The notes under the pieces were generated by a model. That model was not told the origin of the DNA, ran no database searches, and worked only from the letters and a program-made list of their open reading frames with translations. From Archegozetes longisetosus (Eukaryota; Arthropoda; Arachnida; Sarcoptiformes; Trhypochthoniidae), in contig JAEMBT020000005.1 in assembly GCA_018873245.2 (NCBI GenBank), positions 11,860,001 through 11,924,000 of the forward strand: a stretch of 64,000 nt of DNA, written 5' to 3'. Shown here one piece after another: positions 1 to 16,340 of the stretch; position 1 is the stretch's first letter, and each line of letters starts with the position of its first letter. The position numbers and the translations under genes are program-made.

Positions 1-1719
1 AAACATATGAATATTCATATAAGAAATATCGAGACTTTTGCCTAAGCTTTAGTGAAATTGAGCTGAAATTTTTGGTATTCTAAGCAAAAATTTGTTAAAA
101 TAAGTGATAAAACTTTTGAGTAGCTAGCAGATTCAAAATTTTTCAACTTTAGTGCCATAATTCTCTAATATATTAAGCCTTTTCCATAATTATCATAGCT
201 ATTTCTAAATTCATTGATATTTGGCACATTTATTATACTTTATTTGTAGCAAAACTAAAATAATAAATTATTATTTCTGAAGAGGATTAACATAGATTTA
301 CATATTTAGCCAAAAATTTCCGTCATAAATAAGGATTTGAATTTGTAGAAAATCTTTAGCTTAAAACCCACCGATTGTTTTGGAATATTTAACTATTCTT
401 GACTTTCACTAATATATTATCGAACATTGCGGTAAGATGAGTAATTTTCGGTATATTAAAAATAATCCAAATGTTATTCTTTAAGTTTTCAATCCAAATA
501 TTGAATCAGACCAATAGCTTGTTTAATAGTAATTTACAAAATATAGGTCTAGTGTAGCATATTAAACGCAATAAAAGATAGCTTAATTTCAGGACTTTAA
601 TTACAGTATACTTGTATCGCACTGAATGCGTGTTCCTTTCATATTTTTCAATAGCGATCGCTCACATGTTTTGCCAAAAGTCAACTAAATACGAAAAGCT
701 GTTGCCATCAAGACAGAAATAAAAGTATTGAAATTTGTTCGTAAGAATGTAGATTTTAAATAAAATATCTAATTTGAACTTTAAATTAGACAAGTTGAAA
801 ATTGACTTCGTTCTACCATCAAATTTTGATTTAGAAAGCAATTTTTATGGGAGAGGTCGTTTTCAGATATTTTTAAAGTAATCGTTTCTAAGTTTTTAAT
901 CAATCTTGTCTAATAATCTATTAAAAAAATAAGCAAAAAAGAACATTAGGATTTACGTTATACTGAAAAAATGCACAATAAGTCCAATCGAGAGAATAAT
1001 AATCTTTATATCAATATCTCTCCTGACAGTTCGCATTCAAATTCAAAACTCATAATTAACTGGAAATACGATATCAGAGAATATTATGAAAATGAGTCTA
1101 ATATTTCATCCAAAATGTTTATAAAATCAAATTGAAACATTAAAGTTTTTCGCAAATAAAAATTTGCATCAACTATCTCTCCCCATGAACTAATTTGCTT
1201 AAAATGCTGTTTTGCATCAAATATAAAGCTCTTGGTTTGGATTCTGAATGTCAAGTACGAAAAAGCTAGTTTAAATGAATAAAAGAAGAAAAAAGTCAAA
1301 TTTTCTAGACAGCTGCTTCTTTGCATTTGAAAGACACTTAATCAATGTAAAATAATTGTTTGAATAAATAGAAGAAGAATACAGAATAAATTTGCAGCAT
1401 TTTTAATCCAACTCAATGATTAAATCCAAATTTAAAAATACTTTTAAAACTGAAATTATCTAAAGTTTTAACTATGAAACAATTGTAAATCTATTGGAAA
1501 ATATAAAAAATGCGTCACTTGTTTTGCTAAGCAAATAAAAAATATCTCAAACTTGAGTTGCTATAAACAATAGTGATTTAAATAAATCCGTACCTATTTT
1601 AGGAGCATCAAATTCTAATCGAAACTTATTTTTGAAGTGAATTTCACTCTTTGTTTGCTACAAATTGTTCTATTTTGCTCTCAAATAAATATAAACTTTA
1701 CTATATTCTGTGTTGAGAA

Positions 1720-1756
1720 ATGAAAAATAGTTTGAAAATAGTTTGAAAATAGTTTC
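1720..1756. repeat. Short tandem repeat, about 11-bp unit
   Basis: Three adjacent copies of a unit close to TGAAAATAGTT. Simple AT-rich tandem repeat with no sign of function. Confidence 0.6.
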
Positions 1757-4564
1757 TCTATAAACAAGTGGATGAGTGTAAAGTGTAAGGTATAAACTGG
1801 AATCAAATTTATATACTTAATAACTATAAATTCGAATATCATTCACTATTTTGGATACTGTTTTAGGGATTGAAACTAGGAGCGCATTTTATTTTCTGTA
1901 CACAACTTTTACTTTTATTTTGAGAAAAGTTTTGTACAAAATCTCTATAATTTGCATCTATTGTGTTGAAAATGTAAAAGAATAAACTTTATTCAATAAT
2001 CAATAAAGTTTATTTGACGAAAGTAAGAAAACAAATTCAATTTGAATAAAAGTATAAACTCTTATTGAAAATGTGACAAAATGCAAAGTAAACTAATTAT
2101 AACTACTACAAACATGAGTAATAGATTCCCTAATTATATCTCTCGAAAGGAGGTGTACAGTTTATTAACAAGACTATCTCTAAAGAAAATTTTGTCGATA
2201 TATTTCCTTTTTATTAAGCCTTACGACTTCTTCAATAACTTTCTTCTCAATACAAGTAATTTGAGGACATATTTTCTGATCAAAACTTATTTTTATTTCT
2301 TTTCTTATAAAGTCTGAAAATCTCTAATACTCAACACGATTTCAATCGTTAATAATAGTTGCGAACAGAGTCTGAAAAATTGCAAAATGAATGGCAACTG
2401 ATTCTCATCGATCACAAAACTCAGTATTAAAGTTTTGTATTTCAAAATCCAAGTATGACTTCTCAGAGCACTATCGCCACAAAAATGGCCTGTGTTATAC
2501 AGTATATGAGAAGGTATTTAAGCCCTTTAGTTACAATTGATTTCTCTCTCTTCTCTTCATTCGCTCCTCGCCTGATCGTATGTTTAACTGTACACTTCAT
2601 TCATGGCATTTATGCCACTCTTTGAGCATGACTTGTCTCATAAATGACTGAACTCTTATTAATACTATATATCTCTATATTCGGTCGTCTAAATCAATGA
2701 AACGCTCTCTCAGTTCGGTAAACATTAAATCGTTAAACATTTCATTGATTAAAGTTTACTAAAATTATATCAAATTCGAAATGTGGGTTCAGTCATGTGC
2801 GACAATATAATACTGTTTACATATAGACATAAACTTTTGTTCGCATCAATTAATTTTGATTTCATTTGGTTGACGTTTAAAATATGCATAAATTTGATAA
2901 ACGGGTTAATCAACTTTTACTTCAATTCTATTGAATAAAGAGATTTTAGTAACTTGTATTATGTAAATTAACCTGAAAAGTATCGTATTATTAACGAGAC
3001 TATCAGTGAATTTTCAATTGTTTTTATGTAAATTAGAAAAGGATGTCGTTCTCTCAATTAATCAAAATACAAAAAGACATTCAGTTGAGACAACTTTTAC
3101 GATTTGAAATTTTAATTTCCAACAAATTAATGTTTGTAATGTTCGTATAAACTTCGTATTTTGATTAAAAGTTTTAGTGTTTTATAAGGCAATAAAGTAG
3201 TTTCGAACAAAATTTTATAATTAGATGTGAACCATAGCTGAATCATAACAGCGATAAAAAATCGAAATTGCATTGTCAAAATCAGTTCAATGATCAGATC
3301 CTCAGACGATTAAGTTTGATAATTTTATAAACTATTTTAATTTTGCAAAATATGGCAAAATTCTTACTTATATCTGAGATTTTAAAAGCATTTAAGTTAA
3401 AAATAAATCATTTTTATCGTTTTTAGAAACATATAAAACCGATTGACCAGTTTTACGATGAACAGACTAATCCAATTATATGCCATTATTTTTTTGTTGA
3501 ACATTTCACTCTAAAACATATCTTAAAAGTGTTCATCAAAATCATTTATGTTTTTATTCAGTCTATTATTTCAATGAAACAAATCTAAAGAATGTTTGGT
3601 TTAAATGTTTTCAAATGATTTAATGCGAGTTCAAAATATTCGGTTTGCTCGAGAGTTAAATCCAACATAAAAACAGTAAAAAACATTGTACTAATACTTA
3701 TTAGGAATGGTGACTGTCATACGATTACTGCTTTGCTTAAGATAACCAATATTTGTTCTGATATTTCAAAACAATTAGCGAAGTATTAAATGTGATAAAA
3801 AAATAGTTCATTAAATTGATCTCAGACTATACTTCGCTAAACAAACATTAATGAAAGTAAAGTCTCATCGAGATTATGCATAGTTAGAGTTAATAAAAAG
3901 GATCAAACATTAGTTCGATTTACCGTTTGTCTTTTGAATCAAATTGAAAGATCTGGACTTAAACTTAAAAAGATGACTTTTTCTAACTTTAATGTTTAGC
4001 GTTGTGGTAAAATTGAAGTTTTAAATGTTAGAACTGATTGGTTCCAAAACAAACTTAGAACGAATAAAATGTTTGTCTCTTATGCTGATCACGTGTGATC
4101 CACTATTCGACAGGTTTTTCAGTTTGATTCCATCTTATGCAGGACTTGTAACAAATTTTTGTGCTATTTTTCCGCCAACTTTCATGTATTAGAGGTTTGC
4201 ATTCTCTAACCATTTTTCATGTCGTAAAAATGATGCGCCAAATGAATAGTGATGTCTAGACATCTGCCACTAAATTGATTGTGAGTTTTATCATGTTGAC
4301 TGAATCTGAAAATTTTGCTTATCATAAAGTTGACAAGTTTTCTACTTTCAAATCAATTTGTTTATTCTTACGTTTCGCTTCGTTTATGTCAAAGGAAGTT
4401 TCATATCTTGCTATACATTTGCTTTTTACTATAGTGAACACCCTAATGCATAAGAAACTTCTTCATTATAACGGAAGTTCGCTCAATTAGAATTACAGAG
4501 GCTGCGAATCAAATAATTTTCAAGGAATATAGATTATAAATTGTAATCCGCTATATTTGATTTT

Positions 4565-4565
<1 letters not shown>

Positions 4566-4608
<43 letters not shown>
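4566..4608. repeat. (AG)n microsatellite
   Basis: About 21 uninterrupted AG dinucleotides on the + strand. Likely length-polymorphic; useful as a marker, no coding context. Confidence 0.95.
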
Positions 4609-4610
<2 letters not shown>

Positions 4611-7600
4611 ACTGTAATAGTCATTAAGAGATTATTGATTTTTTTCAAAAGAATATCGATATCATTTTAAAAAATAAATTCATTATTTAACTGCAAACTT
4701 TTAATTACCTTAACAAATTCAAAATGTGTTACTGATTTGATCCTTTTGTTTCATAAAAGTTTTCAATCAAATTCGAAAGAATCAAAATACTCTAATATGA
4801 GCCATAGAATAATGTTCAGAGACAATTTTGCATAACATTTGACAATAAGTTAATGACAAATTTTCAATAAATTTCGTCTTCGAGTACATGATAGTGTTTA
4901 AACAATGTAAAAGCAAAAATATTTTTGTCTGAAATGCGAGTCACTAAAGGTAACGGTAAAGCTATTATAATGAAATTTCGATTAATTTGTAATAATCTCA
5001 ATGTATTTGAGCAGAAACAATTCCGATTGCGTGCTATAACTTATTGTTCTCTAAGAGAAATATTATTTTGATTATATACAAGAGAATATCGCTTAAACTC
5101 AAATAAACCTAACAAAAGCTCACAAATTCTTATGTTCAAGAGCCGAGAGTAGAATATAATGAAAATTTTTTCATTTATCTTGGAATTCGCGCATATTTAT
5201 CAGGTGTGAATTAGACCACTCGATAAAATGTATTGTTATTGAACGATTCTGTTTTATTAATTTCAAATGCGACCTATTTTACTCTTGACTTTTGAGCTAA
5301 TTTATAGTAAAGTTTTGTTTCTTCTCATAAATTTTCGAAAAATTGTTTCATGAAATATGAATCATGTTTTAAATTTTGAATCTTCAAGACAAAAACTTAT
5401 TTTCAGAATCTTCAAATTAATTAAATATGCGATAAACTATTCTTAGACCTATATAGATATTAATCGTAACGTGCTTTATAGCGAGTGTTGAGTGTATTTA
5501 ACTAAAAAATTCTTTATCAACACTTTTTTCATTTATGATTATAACTGATTTTGTGGTCACGAATGTGTCCTCAATTTCGATCCAATTCCTAGTATTAGCT
5601 TGTGTATATAGCTCCGAAACTGACTTTTGATTATAAGAGATTATAAGAGTGAGTGATAACATCAAAATTAAAAGTGAAAGGATATTCGTATCATTAATCG
5701 ATAATCACTAATAACTGATGTAATTAACACGAACTTTCATATGAGCGACAAATTTATTTGGGAAACGTTTTGGTCATCAATCACTTTTTTAATTGAAAAC
5801 TATTTCGTATTCTTAGAGAAAATTTCACATCATTTATATTAATTTGAATAAAAAATATTTTTGTATATCCAATATTTAAAACAACCAGACTTTATTTGAT
5901 TTTATATTGAAATAGTCTTAGGTTATAATTAACTTGATATTCAGTAAAAAAACAAAAAGTTAAATATCAATATACGTACAAATATAAGAAAATGAAAGAA
6001 ATTCTTAAAAAAGCAGTATATATTGACAATCTTTAACTAGAAGCAAATTGATTCTTTTATTACGCTATTTTATACAAACAAATTTTAAGCTAGAATAAAT
6101 ATCTGGCGCTTCTGATAATCATTTGATTATAAACGTTAGTACACTTTTAATAACTCGACTGTTATTTGTTTGAACTTATCAAACTTGAAGAGCCTTCAAT
6201 CATTTATTGATTGCACTGGCTTTTTGGTTATGAGACTCCTTACAAAACATTTTTTATAAAATGTTCGCTTTTGGTAACTTTCACTTTAGTAAGCTTCGAG
6301 AATATTCTCAAAGTTGAGAATTTTTAAAAATCTAAACCATCGCGAAATAACTACAGTCATAAACCTACGAAATTCGAGTTTCAATAAAAACCAATAGTGA
6401 AAGAATATTTGAGAAAAGCCAAATATTTCCCCTAAAAAGCAACAAACAAAATGCTTCCCATAAGAGTTGATACAAAAGTTAACTCCTACTACATTTTCAT
6501 TTAGACAACTATTCACTGATATACTTGACTTGTTATTCATTTAAGACTCATTTCATTGCTCATCCATATGATGTCCAACGAGAGAAAGAAAAGCTCAAAA
6601 ACCTTAAAATGATATCATTTATGGTGCAGCCATGTCGTCATTGTGATCCTTTATTAATGATGTTGGATTTGAAAAGCACATTTTACGAGCGTTTAGAAAA
6701 CTTTTGATTCACTTTAGGATTATTTTCACACTTCATATACATTAATAAAAGATTTTTAAATTACAGAAACAAATGTATATATGACTTATATGTAAATCTG
6801 TGAATCATCACTAGAAATGTTTTTTCTGGAGAAAATCTATTTCTGCTTTAGACGAAACTATCTTATCATTATACTTTTCTTTCTATACAAATGTGAGAAA
6901 AAATGTGCCATTTGCTGTAAACTTATATTTTATGCTTTATCATGCTTTTAATGTTAAATAAATTTGCTAAATATATATTTTGCTTATTTTGTTTACATGT
7001 TGTTTGACATAAGACTGAAATTGAAAGCTTTATTTTAATGAGTAAAACGAATTAAGGAGTAAATAATATTTTATTTTGCTTCTGCAAATACAACAAAATC
7101 GTTTGGTTTTGAAAAAATGAACAGACATCACACATGTTATGTATAAGTTTAAAGCTTTATTACAAGACAGAATTTTTTATACTCTCAAATGTGTTATTTA
7201 TGCTGTCTCGAAAGCCATATTTCACACCTCATAGAATGATCAATCATTAGTTGTTTTTCTATAATATTAATTTTTTTTCTAATAACTCTTCGTACTTGTC
7301 AAAAATTAGACTCTAGTTAAAAAATGAAAAGCTAGAAAACAATTTTCAATCTAACTTCAAATATGTAATACATTAATTTTCTATATGGTTTCCAACATTT
7401 TTCTTATTTAACTGAATGAAAAGAAAAAATTGTCTTATACTATGTCTGGTCTATTTATTAGTTGTTCACATCTTCCAAATGATTTATCGATTAATCTTCT
7501 GTATAGGTGTTGAGATTTGTTCTCTTTTATTATCCCAAACTTGACATCTGAGAATTTTTGTCAGTAATAACTTTCTATTATCTGAGAATTTTTGTTATAG

Positions 7601-10600
7601 TTATTAATTTGAAATGCACTGTATTTTCATTGAGCTCATGATCAGTCGGAAAATCCAATATCTGAAGAATTTAGCTGAGATTCGCACTCAAAATGATAAA
7701 TTTCATATTTTTGGATCAAAAACACAACATTTTATACGATCAATAATAATAATAATAAATCATTACTTCTCAGTTAATTCAAGATTTTATTTGAAATTTG
7801 CAGTTCAATTATATTTTTTAAAACAATTTTTTGAGTCATTCTTTATAAATGATTCGATACTCCATTGCTTTATAATATGCTCAAATGCTTTCTATTAGAC
7901 TTATTACGAATTAAACAGAGTTCATAAGGAATACTAAGAATTATTTGTATATAATTTTGCGCTATAGGTCAACATTTAAATCATAGTGTGATAATTAGTG
8001 AGAATACGAAAAATGTTCTCCAATATACTCAAATGGAATGCACTTATGACTTATATGAGGAGCAAATATTTGAATAACTCAATTCATTTACTTTGCAATT
8101 AGCTAAAGAATGAGTCTTTATTGTTTCTATTTTTCCTGTTTCAATTTTGATTTGTATTAACGCAAATAACAATACATTTAATCCGACACAAATTCAAATC
8201 ACGAATTAATATCGAATACAATACACTACAATCATGAACTTCAACTAACGGTTCAAATATTTAAATCTGAAATCAGATTTTACTTCTAGTCTAACAAAAG
8301 TCAATAGTTTTCTGATGAGTTTAAATTGATTGGAGTCGAGTTTGTATTATTTTTTACACAAATATACATCAATTCAGTCAATAATCAATTTGAAGCATTT
8401 TCTTAATACAAATTCTTTATTTCGAGTGTTGAACAAATGATTTGTGCCAAAATCATATTAAATACCGATTTGTTTATGTGAAAAACTGCATTAAATGGTT
8501 AGACGTTTGTCTTTGAAGTATTCGTTCATAACTTTTGTGATTCCGACTCAAAGTTATAATTGTTTTGTGTACTCAACGCATGACTTAATCCCTTATTTTA
8601 GTGAAAGACTCAATCACTCAATCACTCAATTTCTATATTATGGCAAAAGATATTTAGAAGAAAGTCAAATAAGTAAAAAGTGATGGAATCCAAGCAACAA
8701 ATGATTGATGTGGTGATCATTGAATTACATTAATGTTGTTGTGATCCAAGAATTGATTCTCTATTGACTTAAGAAAACAATTAGAATCAGATTTTGTTAT
8801 GTCTTATGCCAAATGACTCGAATTATAAATGAATAAATCATTCTATTTTTCATATACTAGTGTATATTTCAGTGTGTTTTTGTGTACAAATAATAAATTA
8901 TATATCATTCGATTCATTGACTAAACTAAACTTTTCTCTCGTTAGGCTCAGTTCAAGTTTTAGTTAATATGTTTTTTGATTCAAATTGAGATCTCTTCTC
9001 AGTACTAAAAATTGTAATTATCTAAAAAGTATCTTGGCTATAAGTTTACATCTCGTTTATTTATATTAGATGGATATGTTTTTTGTATACATTGTTATAA
9101 TGCTCTGAATTTTTCTAGGAGTAAGTCTCTGAGTAACCTTTAACCTTTGTTCTCGATAAAGATCCATAAAGGCTCAACTAATATACGCTTTTTCGAGTGA
9201 TAAATAACAAAATCATTAGTGATATAATCAGAGATTCATCGCAGAATACTTATCACAAACACGTTTTAAGCTTACGGTCGATCGATAAAATTGTATCTTT
9301 CAAAAGTTGAATTGTTTTAAAATACAGGTTGCTTATACTTTGCATAAACTCTATTTTTGTAAAAACAATTCAATTTTTTACTCACAACAGAAATCTTTAA
9401 AAATTCATTTTTAATTAATAGTTTCATTACAATCAAAAATCTGTATTTAAATTTTACGATTTGCTTCAATTACTTTTCTCATTTAGTTTTCATTTTTTGA
9501 CAAATTTCACTGTCTTTGATTAGATTTTTCATACAAAAAATCGTTGGTTATGATGAAGAGTTTAGAGATAAGCGTTTGTAATAAGTTGGTTATAATGGCT
9601 TAATTTCAGTCCTAAAGATTTGAGCTCTTTCTTAGAATTTTCTATAAGCCTTTTAAGTTTTGATGCTTTCTAAAGAACTACTCAGAGACAAATACCGTCA
9701 ATTTAGAAATGATTAATACCTTTGAGGTAAAAATCTTGATGTTTGGATAGTTCTAAACATTTTTTACGGTAGAAATAACTTTATTTACATGTCACAGATT
9801 CTGAAATAATTGTGTGACAAAAGTGATTACATAACAGCTATTATTACAAGTCATATAACGAAATCGATTGTTTGTTTAGCACGATTTGAGTCAATATTTT
9901 CTACGGAAAGCTTCGTATTCCCAAACCATAAAATCTACTTATATTGTTGTCTACTTATGTGTTAAATTTACTGCAAATTCTGTTAAACTACTTTCACTGA
10001 CAGTCAATTTATTTTTGCTAAACTGTCAGCTCACCAAAAGTCACATCTAATTAGTGTTTCAATGGTTGGTTTGATTTCCTATAATAGAGAGCAAGTTTAT
10101 TCAACTAAAGCTCTTTCAGGATGGAGTTGAATATATTTTTGATTTTACTAACGCTCCATTTTAACCATGTTCACCGACAAAAATACCAATGAAGAAGTTT
10201 CTCTCTTTTTAGATGATCACAATTATGAGCCATAAGCCAGATAAGAGTCTGAGACGACTGATAAGACTGTCCTTAATTTTGATGAAGTAAAACTAATCTA
10301 ATACAAGAATACAATCCATATCTCATTATGCAAAAACGTTTTTTGCCAATCGAATTGTAATTTGATGCACAAAATCTTTCATGAAAGATAACTTAAAAGA
10401 TTGTATTCTAGTCAAGGATTTTTCAGGATTTTAAGACAAGTGCTCGAATTTGCCAGAAATCGCTAAATTATTTTAGAAAATATTTCAGTGACTAATAAGA
10501 ATTTGAAATAAAGTCTTGACTTGTAATAAATAAAGAATTAAATACAAGATTGTAATGAATTTGAGAAATAATAAATAGAAATATAGATTTTTCTTAAGAT

Positions 10601-13600
10601 CCATTTGATCTCATAGCTGAGTATAAATTTGAATAAAGTTTCGCCCATTCAATAATAAACTTTTATCGAAATGAGTTGTGTTCATAATTGGAATCACTTG
10701 TCTTTTATGTAAACAGATATTTGTATCTCAAGTAAACGTAAACTCATATTCCTAAAATTACATATAAGTTTATCGGAAAGATAAAAGTGCTTACAGCGTA
10801 ATTGATTGAAACTATCTTTTTATCTCTTTATAATGTTTTCACTTTTCCTTCAATTGATTTCACTGCTATATTAGATTACTTTTAGTTAACGATGAGTGCA
10901 ATAAATCTTACAAAGAAAGATCTTGTAATGAGAGGTGAGACCACTCTATTTTTTACTGTAACAGACTAACTAATTATCTTGATTACAGTCAGAAATATTT
11001 TGTCAAGCTTTACTTGAAGTTTGTTTAAGGTGTTCTATTGTTTGTACAGTTAACTCGAAACTTTTAGCATTTTTTAGGAATTAAGATAAGTTTTCATTAA
11101 TTGATTATTTTGGTCTCATATCCTGAAAGCAGAATATTATTTCTGAGTAAACGAATAGAATTTATAGCATTTAAATATATGTTTGAATAATGAAATTTTG
11201 TTTAAATGATATTTATCCTTGCTCTTAGTGACAAGTTTTGTTCATCAGTTAACTGTGGGATTACTGAGAAATCTTTTATAAGCTGTTGTAAAACGCTTCA
11301 ATTGTCTTTGGTTAACTTTTATAGACTTTGCTACTAATTAAACGAGTTAATGACGCGTTCTAAGTCAATAACTCAAGACATTTGAGATATCATTTTATTA
11401 AATATAAGGTTAACCAAATAAAAGTAATTGTTTAAATTAATTTCTCTATTTTTCATGTTCATTTCCTGGATTTGAAATCTAGAACACAGTACGATTTTTT
11501 TATTCTACTCACAATTCTGGATGCATTACATTTTCGCAGTCTTTTAGAATCAGAACTACTTTTAGTAGTTCTTAATCAATAGCATAATAAAAGTGCTGTT
11601 CATTAATATTGATTATTCGTTTTTTCTGCTCTCTTTTCAGAAAATCTTGTTAAAGAAAAACCAAATAAAATCACTATAAATGAGGAAAATGTGTACTTTG
11701 CAAAAGTTTTGTGATAATAATGAGTTCATATCAAATGTTTGCAATTTTTTATTCAATATTTCAATATTTAGAATATAAGAAGTAAAGAAAAATTTGGTTA
11801 TTTAGGGTTCAAAAAGTACGATAAGTTACGTTTTAGTTGCGCTTTCATTTATAGTATAAAAAGGTTATAAATTAATAATTGAGCACAAATTTAATTATAA
11901 ATTATTCCTAAGTACTAATGTAGTTATTTCGTAATATTTATTAATAATGTGAATAATTTTTTTCCAACAGAAACTGAACACATATTAGAAATATTAATTA
12001 ACAAAAAATTACTAGACTTATGATCGATTGATTGATCTCAAATAAATGTCTTGAAGATGGTATTGTTTTTAAGATTTACAAACACAGAATATCTCTCAAA
12101 CCTCATAATGATTAAACGCGCGATAACCAAACAATTAGATTAAGTGTAGGAAACTTGAGCTTATTTAAGAATTTGACTAGTATTTATGGTTATCTATTTA
12201 CATAACGTAAATATTGATTTTGTTCGTCAATGTTCATATATCTTCTTATATATTTACTTTAGGAGTTGACTCAAATATTTGACGCTATTTCCTCGATAAT
12301 TTGAAAATTGATTTTTAAATTCATATACTAATCGACGCTTATTTATATTTTCACATTATATTAAAATAGATTCGATATAATTGATTTATCTTCAAATATT
12401 TCTAATAAAAATTGTTCCAATACTATATTTGGAAATTTGTCGTTTTTTCATCAGTCAATTATATACAAAATATGAATTAAGACACTCTTATCCTCAGCTC
12501 ATTTATATATTGTTATTGTTCATTTTGTTCATTAAGAACTTGATGACAAGAAAAGATACCACTCTTGCTTGCTACTGATGTAAAGAGGTTACTTGAAGTT
12601 TATAAAAACGTTGTATAACAGTTACTACTGAAACGAGCAAAAGTTTTATCTTATGAAATAAATATAAGTGTTCTCTTTCACTTTGTTTATATCTCTTTAT
12701 TCTCTTTTATAATATATCGCTTTTCTCAACATTTTTACTCATATTTTATGACAATCCTCTTATTGTGAAGCGTTTCAGAGAACACTTTTTTCATATGGTT
12801 AGTACTACTTTAGATCGTTCTCAATATAGGGTGAGGCATAATCATTTTAACCATAGCACTATAACTCAAAACAAAACTTTTTAAACATAGAACTATTTAA
12901 TAACGAAAAGTTTAATCGATTCATTGGGTAAAACACTTAATTCAATTATATATCTTAAAATCTCTATCAATTTTTAACTAAAGAAATGTTAACAGGAGAA
13001 AAATTTTTGGTCCCTTTTTCTAAACCAAATGACAGACTATTACATTGAAGGCATGATCTCTTTTTTATTCAGAAGTTTCAGTTCTGACTTTCTTTCCGAA
13101 TGTCTTCAAATGCTGATAGAAACCCATATTTTGATACAAAAGGCGTCAATACTTAATACACACTTATTATCTTCGCTAATACCCGAATCCTCTCCAGAGC
13201 TAACATTTGATCATCTCTTTCAAAGTGATGTCTATTTATTGTTATCAAAACAAAGAGGTATCACTAAAACCTTCGAAAATAGTAAATATAAGTCCACAGT
13301 TTGTAACCAACTCTATATATCTGTAGTAAAATAAACCCAAACTTATCGCGTTTTCGACCCCATTCTTCCTCTTTATGTCAACTATTTGTTCATCACTTTA
13401 TCACTACATCTCTGGTCACTGTTTTTCTGGTTTATGTCTAACTCTATAACTGTATTGAGAAATAAACGACACAATCCTTCTTTAGATGTGATGGTAAATG
13501 ATGTCGAGCCAGAAGTGATGTCTTATGCTATATTTGTTTGTTTCAAAAGAATCGACTATTTGCAATAAAAACAATGCTGTCACTTAACTCGTTTTGATCG

Positions 13601-16340
13601 ATTGTCTCACTCTATTCACAACTTTTCAAAATAAGTTAGTCTTTGTCTGACTTGAGAGCATTATACGAGTAACAAATTTTTTGTTTTCTATTTTGAATGT
13701 ATTTTGTGTGAGAAGTATACAACGAAACTATGTTTTTATTTTAGTATTTTTCCTTACTTCGAGTCAATAGATATATTGCTGAAAAACTCTATAATTGTTT
13801 TAACTTTAAAACTAGTTTTCATCTTTTAATCTGAACATTATTTTCAAAATGAAACAATTCTACACATGTTCATAATGAAAGATTCATTAAATCTAGAAAT
13901 TGATTTTTAAAAGAAATAAATCCATAATTACTCGCTTGAAATACTTTTAGTTTATTATGAAACGAAAGACTTAACAAACTTAAATACTCTTATCTGTTTC
14001 AATAAAATGTTGTCGCACTTAATTTAATTAAACACTTATTCTGAGATCTTTTTATTATTAACAGCGAATTATTAGAGCATCTGTTCGAGTGTTGTTCATA
14101 TTAAAGTGAAGTTGAGTTAAGCCTTAAGCAGAATAACTTGACAAGAAGGAAAAGAAAGGAAAAACTAATAATTCTGAAAATTGTTTGTCTGTCTTCTTCA
14201 GTGATAGACGTATTTATAAATTAGATCCCATTTAAACACTTTTCTAGAAGATAAAATCAATAGTTTGGCTTTCTGTTTATAGTTAAAAACATTTAGACGT
14301 ATTTTTGTTTAAAATACCAGTCCTTATAATCTATGCTCATATTTTCTAAGTGAATGTTTCAATTCATACACTAAATGATTTATTCTTTCAGAAGTAAAGA
14401 TGTTTATACGCAAAAGCTTTTGTATTAGTTTTGTTATAGCTGTCAATCAAAATAGATACTGAGCGCTCTCAATTTCAAAATATTAATAATTCAAATAATA
14501 ACATTTCATTTAAAGAGCTTAATCAAACTAAAGCTAAAGCTATTTTTGATCCAAGACAAGTAATATATTCAATAAGTTTAGAAGTTTTTGAATTAGCAGA
14601 AAATTCTTACTGTAAATAATAGCCAATGTTTCATTAATTATGCGTTATTTTAAATCAACCCAAAGGACTGTGTAAGGGATCATCAACACTAAACTCACGC
14701 TCTCTATGAGAGTTAGTACATAGCCATAAACTTCCTCAAAGGTACGATAATTAATGATAGAATATTTCATTAAAATTTCGACGAGATATTTCTTGAATAT
14801 TATGGAATGTCTCACCTGAAGAACTTTCTCCTTATAATATAGTTGAATGAATAATAGATTTAAAAATATTCTCTCAATATATACTTGTCACTTCAAGCGT
14901 AAGGTGGCAAATGCTAATAAGAGGATTCCAAGAGCTAATAACTTTTTTGTTAGTTCACTTTTGGATTAATTCAAAGACAAGATTTGAGCTTACATTATGA
15001 CAGCATGAAATTTTCAACGATAGATTCGGATGAGAGTTAATAAAATACATTATCATAACACACATAACATGCATCATCTGTAAAGTATATTTCAAACTAT
15101 TATTTGCTTCGTAAAAGGTTATAATGAAAATTTGTTAGTGCGTTATTTGTGGTAATAAATAAAAATTTGACTGTCTATCTTAATTGGATAAGTTAAGTAA
15201 AAAGGCTTATAAATATTCTTATTAGTGTCCTAGACTCTTTATAAAGAATCCAGTAGTTACAGTAAATTTTTGAATGCAATTCCTCAGATATAATGTTCAA
15301 ACATTTAAATTCATACGATTTTTAGTCAGAAAATTCAAAATTAAAATTAATCCAAAATTTGAAAGTGAAGTAGCAATAGTGTTTAATTTAGAAAATGAAT
15401 CAAAACTGGATACCCAATTATGTTATTGAGTGAAGACAAAAACAAGATTTTCTCAACGGACTTAACATTGGTAAATCAATAGAAAAAATTCTAATTTATC
15501 ATATTTTTGCTGTGAAAGCATTGGTCTGGTCATCAAGTGCTTTAGGGTTAAGATTGAGTGCAATTATTTATCTGTTGAGTCGAATACAACAAAAATTATA
15601 GTCGAACAGAGTCCAACACATACTAGAGAGTGTGAAAAGTGACTGAAGTGTGTGTGATATCAAGCGTAACGACATAATGAACGTGGAGTACAATCCCAGA
15701 AATGTGTCATGTCTTTAGATTAACGGAATGTAAGTGAAAAGAATCACAAACACTTGGAGTATAACTAGGAATCTGAGGAAAAGGAGTAAGAGAAACAAAA
15801 TGTAGCGAAAAAATAATTCTTAGTCAATAAGATTTTTTCATAGGAAAACTGATATGAGATATTGATTGGAGAACTTGTTTAGCGGTAAACATTGTACTGC
15901 GTTCAGTTATATCAATTCGTGTGTATCCAAATAAGAGTCATGTCTAGTGATATCAGTATTAGGTTCAGATCCCCATAGTTTCGATACTGAACCGTCATCT
16001 AATTCTTTTTACTTCATTTTGTTCAATTATTAGATTTTAGTATTGATTCCTGGAATCCCTTTTAATAATCAACTTTCCATTACTCGTGAGCTAATACCTG
16101 TTGTGAATGATAGCAGTCTTATTAATGCACTTTTTCTATAAGACATTATTGTTTTGCCCCTTATTGATGATTGATAATAGGCATAACTTCATTTAGCGTT
16201 TGGTTAAGTAGATTTTTACTCCATTTTCTTGCAATAAATTTTGAATATCGGTTCTTAATTAAAGATTTAGACGATAATGAAATTGATTATCAGGTTCAGA
16301 TTCACGACACATAATATTTATTTGTATTTTATTTAATTTG

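Noticed and set aside
10121..10192. Signal-peptide-like start (MELNIFLILLTLHF) that might be the missing first Side exon
   Set aside because: Hydrophobic runs are common by chance in AT-rich DNA, and no donor in the required phase 1 precedes the stop after about 23 codons.
13029..13334. 101-codon + strand frame
   Set aside because: No family motif, composition as expected from AT-rich DNA, no supporting splice sites or neighbours.
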